A stretch of 64,000 nt of DNA from Paenibacillus vietnamensis (GTDB taxonomy: Bacteria > Bacillota > Bacilli > Paenibacillales > Paenibacillaceae), in NCBI RefSeq assembly GCF_020169515.1, contig NZ_JAHMHW010000004.1:248001-312000 (forward strand). The letters are read 5' to 3'. The translations under genes were made by a program, and so were the position numbers. Below, in pieces: positions 61,400 to 64,000 of the stretch (positions are counted from its first letter, which is position 1; the number at the start of each line of letters is the position of its first letter). The notes below the pieces were generated by a model. It ran no database searches, was not told where the DNA came from, and saw only the letters and a list, made by a program, of their open reading frames with translations.

Positions 61400-61640
61400 C
61401 CTCCGTTGTACAAATTTGTTAATGAACCAAAAACATTATTCGTAACGCGACCTTTAGGGCGTGCGTAAACGCCTGGCGCCGTTCATTGAGGAGCTGCATG
61501 CCAAGTTGTCGAACGGACCTATTGTTTTCACTACCCGTTTTCATAATTGGATTTGGAAACGAATCAAGCGGTGATCCCCCTTGCTCTGCCAATTATGAGC
61601 CTTTCACCGTCCTCCAGGTTATTCGATAGGAGAACCTGTT
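61400..61640 (-). promoter_or_regulatory. Long structured leader of the exopolysaccharide operon
   Basis: Between the predicted start near 61640 and the first gene lie about 250 untranslated bases. The most striking structure is a perfect 10-base-pair stem, TCATAATTGG (61541-61550 on the plus strand) with CCAATTATGA (61589-61598), enclosing 38 bases. A GGCGT/ACGCC hairpin lies nearer the gene. It does not match a riboswitch class I know. No terminator T-run is evident. Confidence 0.5.
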
Positions 61641-61646
61641 GAGTAG

Positions 61647-61700
61647 ATTTTATTCCCTTTGCATAGTTTTGTAAACAGAAAAATTCTCATTTCGAATAAT
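61647..61700 (-). promoter_or_regulatory. Exopolysaccharide operon promoter with SinR-like operator
   Basis: TTTACA (61670-61675) and TAAAAT (61647-61652) are spaced by 17 bases on the minus strand. Seven bases upstream of the -35 lies AATTCTC-N5-GAATAAT (61682-61700, plus-strand reading), which shares the spacer ATTTC and the half site GAATAA with the operator at 43456-43476. Confidence 0.6.
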
Positions 61701-61856
61701 ATTTTCTGAAAGCGTAGCCAATTCCGCCAGGATTCTACAAGGTTGTTCCGCTTGATATTCGCTCTGAATGGCTGCCGTCGTTTGCGTCGGTTTTCTACCG
61801 CATTCTGCCTACAAAATTGCCGCTTCGCGGCCTGTAATGGATTTCTTCATTAATGC

Positions 61857-61928
61857 CATTCTCGATTCGAATTGTATTCATAGAATACTAAAACTTTTGT
61901 TTGCGTTTTGAATAAAAGTATGTATAAT
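61857..61928 (+). promoter_or_regulatory. Sulfotransferase operon promoter with upstream inverted repeats
   Basis: TTGCGT (61901-61906) and TATAAT (61923-61928) are spaced 16 bases. Upstream are CATTCTC-N5-GAATTGT (61857-61875), similar to the operator motif, and a perfect GTATTC-ATA-GAATAC palindrome (61874-61888). Confidence 0.55.
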
Positions 61929-61985
61929 GATGACCATAGCCACCCGGAAGCACGAGATACACAGAGGAGCAAGGAGGAAGCGACG

Positions 61986-63230
61986 ATGATTGACCCGAGA
62001 GGCAACAATCTCATATTCTTGCTGAGCGTGCCTCGAAGCGGCACCTCGCTTTCAACGGTAATGCTTCAAAATCACAGCAAGGTGTTCGCCACTCAGGAAA
62101 TGTGGTTCCTGATGAGCTTGCACGACTTACGGAAGAACTCCTACCGGCCTTACGGGGGAACGGCTATCATCAATCAGTTTTATAACGGAATTTTAACCGA
62201 AGAACTATTCGACCAGTCATGCCGGGCTTTCGCGCTTCAGGTATACAACGGTTTGCTAAGCACAAGCGACGGCGCCCGGATGGTCGTGGATAAATCACCA
62301 AGATATTACTACATGCTTGAATTTCTCGACCGGCTATTCCCTCACTCCAAGCGTATCTTCCTGATTCGTAATCCTTTTTCCATCATCGCTTCCTATAAGA
62401 AGGTCAACCATCATATGAATGACCGCTTCGATCTCATCCAGGATCTGCGGTCTCCCAAATTCAATATCAAAACGGCGGATATAACGATCGGACTTATGCG
62501 GTATATCAGCTACTTTTCGGGAGATTCGCCTTATGCCTGCCGGCTGCGGTACGAACAGCTTGTCTCGCAGCCCCAGGCGGAAATGATGCGCTTATGCGAG
62601 TTTCTGGGCCTTGAATACGAGGCAGGGGTTGAGAAATACAGCGAGCATATGAATACGGCCAAAGCGGAGCTGTTCTACAGCATGGGGGTTGGCGATCCAT
62701 TCCTGAGCAGGCATAACGAGCCTCACCGGGATTCGGTCCACAGCTGGAAGGAAACGCTGGACAAACAGGAAATCGAGCTGTACGGCCGTGCGCTCGGCGC
62801 CCGGGTGTTTCATGAGCTCGGTTATTCGGAGGAATTGGCGGAGGCCGAGAAAATAACGGGAGTCCGGTTCGAAAGCGCGCCGGATTCGGAGCTGCTGGAG
62901 CTTCGGACGAAGCAATTGGCCGAGCTGAGCGGAGTCGTCTGGACCCCCGGTTACCTTCTCCAGTCGTCCGCTGAACATATTGCGGCCGATGCCCCCTCTA
63001 TCCTTCCGGCGTCAAGCCGAACAGGACAGCCGAATGCGCTTCAGCTTCAAATTACGCTGCGGGCGGTAGAGAAGCGGCTGGAGAAAAGTTTGCTGGAAGA
63101 GCGGAGGGCTAAAGCCAGGCTCAAGGAGCTGAACGGGAAGCTGAAACGGATTAAATCGTTCATTCCGTTCGGTAAGTCCCTCTCCCGCTTTGCGTCCCGC
63201 TATCTGATTGCGGATGGGGTGAGAAAATGA
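61986..63230 (+). CDS. PAPS-dependent sulfotransferase family protein
   Basis: A 414-residue protein. The N-terminal half is a sulfotransferase domain: the PAPS 5'-phosphate loop VPRSGTSLSTVM (15-26), the dimer/3'-phosphate region RIFLIRNPFSIIASY and a conserved LRYEQLVSQP. The C-terminal 70 residues form a charged coiled coil (KRLEKSLLEERRAKARLKELNGK) ending in a basic segment. It should transfer sulfate to a hydroxyl group, possibly of a peptide or polysaccharide. ATG 61986 follows AAGGAGG. It overlaps the next gene in ATGA and is divergent from the exopolysaccharide operon. Confidence 0.88.
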   Translation: MIDPRGNNLIFLLSVPRSGTSLSTVMLQNHSKVFATQEMWFLMSLHDLRKNSYRPYGGTAIINQFYNGILTEELFDQSCRAFALQVYNGLLSTSDGARMVVDKSPRYYYMLEFLDRLFPHSKRIFLIRNPFSIIASYKKVNHHMNDRFDLIQDLRSPKFNIKTADITIGLMRYISYFSGDSPYACRLRYEQLVSQPQAEMMRLCEFLGLEYEAGVEKYSEHMNTAKAELFYSMGVGDPFLSRHNEPHRDSVHSWKETLDKQEIELYGRALGARVFHELGYSEELAEAEKITGVRFESAPDSELLELRTKQLAELSGVVWTPGYLLQSSAEHIAADAPSILPASSRTGQPNALQLQITLRAVEKRLEKSLLEERRAKARLKELNGKLKRIKSFIPFGKSLSRFASRYLIADGVRK

Positions 63231-64000
63231 GCGCAGTCGCCTGTATTTATACGCAGGACGGACCGGTGAATGAAGCTGAAGCCCTTGAGATGATGAACGG
63301 GCTGGCCTCCTACCGACACGATTATTCCCGCACCTGGATGGGCAAAGGCTTGTTCTTCGCCTGTATCGGGCAGTTTTTCACCCCCGAAGCGGAACATGAG
63401 CGGCTTCCCTTCCAGGACGGCGAGACAGGACTGGTCATTAACGCGGATGCGATTTTGGACAACCGGGACGACCTGATCGCCCGGCTGCAAGCCGGCGGGA
63501 AGCAAGACGTTCTCACAGATGCCGAGCTGATTCTGCTCGCCTACCGGAAATGGGGAGCTCGCGCTCCCGAATATATGATCGGCGATTTCACCTTCCTCAT
63601 CTGGGACTACAAGGAACGGCGCTTATTCGGCGCCAGAGACCGGATGGGCGGCAGATCTCTCTATTATCGCGAGGAGCCGGGGCATACCGCCTTCTGCACG
63701 ACGATCGCTCCTCTCCTCTCGTTTCAGCGGACGGATAAGCGACCAGACGAGCAGTGGCTCGCCGAATTTATGGCCATACCGGAAATGTACGAGTCGACGG
63801 ATATATTTTCTACCGTCTACCGGAACGTTCGCCAAATTCCGCCGGCCCACACGTTTACCTTGCAGGATGGCAGGCTGACCGTCATGCCGTACCGGGCCTG
63901 GGAGCCGGTGAAGGAGCTCCGTCTGCGGTCGGACGAAGAGTACGAGGAAGCGTTCCGCGAAGTGTTCCGCAAAGCGGTAGACTCAAAAATCCGCTGCCGG
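63227..64000 (+). CDS. Asparagine synthetase-like protein lacking the glutaminase cysteine (partial)
   Basis: The visible 258 residues form an N-terminal class-II glutamine amidotransferase-like domain of the AsnB type: LVINADAILDNRDDLIARL, then FTFLIWDYKERRLFGARDRMGGRSLYY and RQIPPAHTFTL. The residue after Met, the catalytic cysteine in true glutaminases (MCGI), is Ser here (MSAVACIY). Such inactivated domains occur in lasso-peptide cyclases and other AsnB-like amide-forming enzymes. The synthetase domain lies beyond the window. The start overlaps the sulfotransferase stop (ATGA), so the two are translationally coupled. Confidence 0.85.
   Translation, partial: MSAVACIYTQDGPVNEAEALEMMNGLASYRHDYSRTWMGKGLFFACIGQFFTPEAEHERLPFQDGETGLVINADAILDNRDDLIARLQAGGKQDVLTDAELILLAYRKWGARAPEYMIGDFTFLIWDYKERRLFGARDRMGGRSLYYREEPGHTAFCTTIAPLLSFQRTDKRPDEQWLAEFMAIPEMYESTDIFSTVYRNVRQIPPAHTFTLQDGRLTVMPYRAWEPVKELRLRSDEEYEEAFREVFRKAVDSKIRCR

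Noticed and set aside
61461-61490. Possible fourth copy of the 87-base structured repeat (GCGTAAACGCCTGGCGCCGT)
   Set aside because: Only about 20 bases of the first stem match and the rest diverges, so it cannot be told from chance or from the leader's own structure.
61498-61629. A 43-codon plus-strand frame with GGAG four bases before its ATG, considered as a peptide precursor for the sulfotransferase/AsnB-like operon
   Set aside because: The peptide lacks leader/core features of lasso or other known precursors and lies in the antisense of the exopolysaccharide leader, followed by a long gap; too weak to call.
1-64000. CRISPR arrays, tRNA or rRNA genes, prophage structural genes
   Set aside because: No regularly spaced repeats, cloverleaf sequences, ribosomal RNA or phage capsid/tail genes were recognised.

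Overview
The window looks like a chromosomal segment of a Paenibacillus-type Firmicute. The evidence is low-GC Gram-positive ribosome binding sites, YesM/YesN two-component systems paired with Lpl-type sugar ABC transporters, an SLH-anchored glycanase, a KimA potassium importer behind a ydaO (c-di-AMP) riboswitch, a SinR-like regulator, and an eps-type exopolysaccharide operon with an EAR-like RNA between its second and third genes. No rRNA, tRNA or CRISPR array was seen.

Layout. (1) 1-7.2 kb is an AT-rich accessory island, visibly different in composition from the rest. It holds small, mostly single minus-strand genes of the immunity/orphan type (DUF1963, double-CXXCG SitI6-like, DUF3885 and several unknowns), decayed reading frames, an IS256-family element with a likely target duplication, and a serine-recombinase stump. 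The genes are separated by recurring short motifs. (2) 7.5-18 kb is a galactan-utilisation locus on the minus strand: sensor kinase, response regulator, two permeases, lipoprotein binding protein and a surface-anchored GH53 endo-galactanase. (3) 18-23.2 kb carries an NlpC/P60 hydrolase, the riboswitch-controlled kimA and hflKC. (4) 23.2-36 kb is a second, paralogous sugar locus. Binding protein, two permeases and a cytoplasmic alpha-galactosidase are on the minus strand, a divergent regulator/kinase pair is on the plus strand, and a secreted CBM35 alpha-galactosidase follows. (5) 36-45 kb is mixed housekeeping: uracil/xanthine permease, YkuD transpeptidase, aroC relic, GrpB, LtrA, FMN reductase, rpiA, ABC-ATPase relic, two hexapeptide acetyltransferases and two XRE regulators, one of them SinR-like. 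(6) 45-61.4 kb is one long minus-strand exopolysaccharide operon of 14 genes: chain-length regulator, BY-kinase, GalU, priming transferase, glycosyltransferases, Wzy, Wzx, ManC, a phosphohexomutase lacking its catalytic residues, and Ugd. (7) 61.9-64 kb begins a divergent plus-strand operon with a sulfotransferase and an asparagine-synthetase-like protein that lacks the glutaminase cysteine and runs off the window.

How the parts may work together. The two sugar loci would sense oligosaccharides through YesM kinases, cut galactan or alpha-galactosides outside the cell, import the products through ATPase-less ABC permeases (the ATPase is presumably the shared MsmX type, not in this window) and finish degradation inside. 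A perfect cre-type palindrome inside the galactanase gene suggests carbon-catabolite control. The most interesting regulatory signal is an inverted repeat of the type TTATTC-N5-GAATAA. It lies in or next to the predicted promoters of the SinR-like gene, both acetyltransferase genes, the exopolysaccharide operon and the sulfotransferase operon, which suggests one local biofilm-matrix regulon. The most unusual protein is the full-length phosphomutase homologue whose active serine and three metal-binding aspartates are all replaced.
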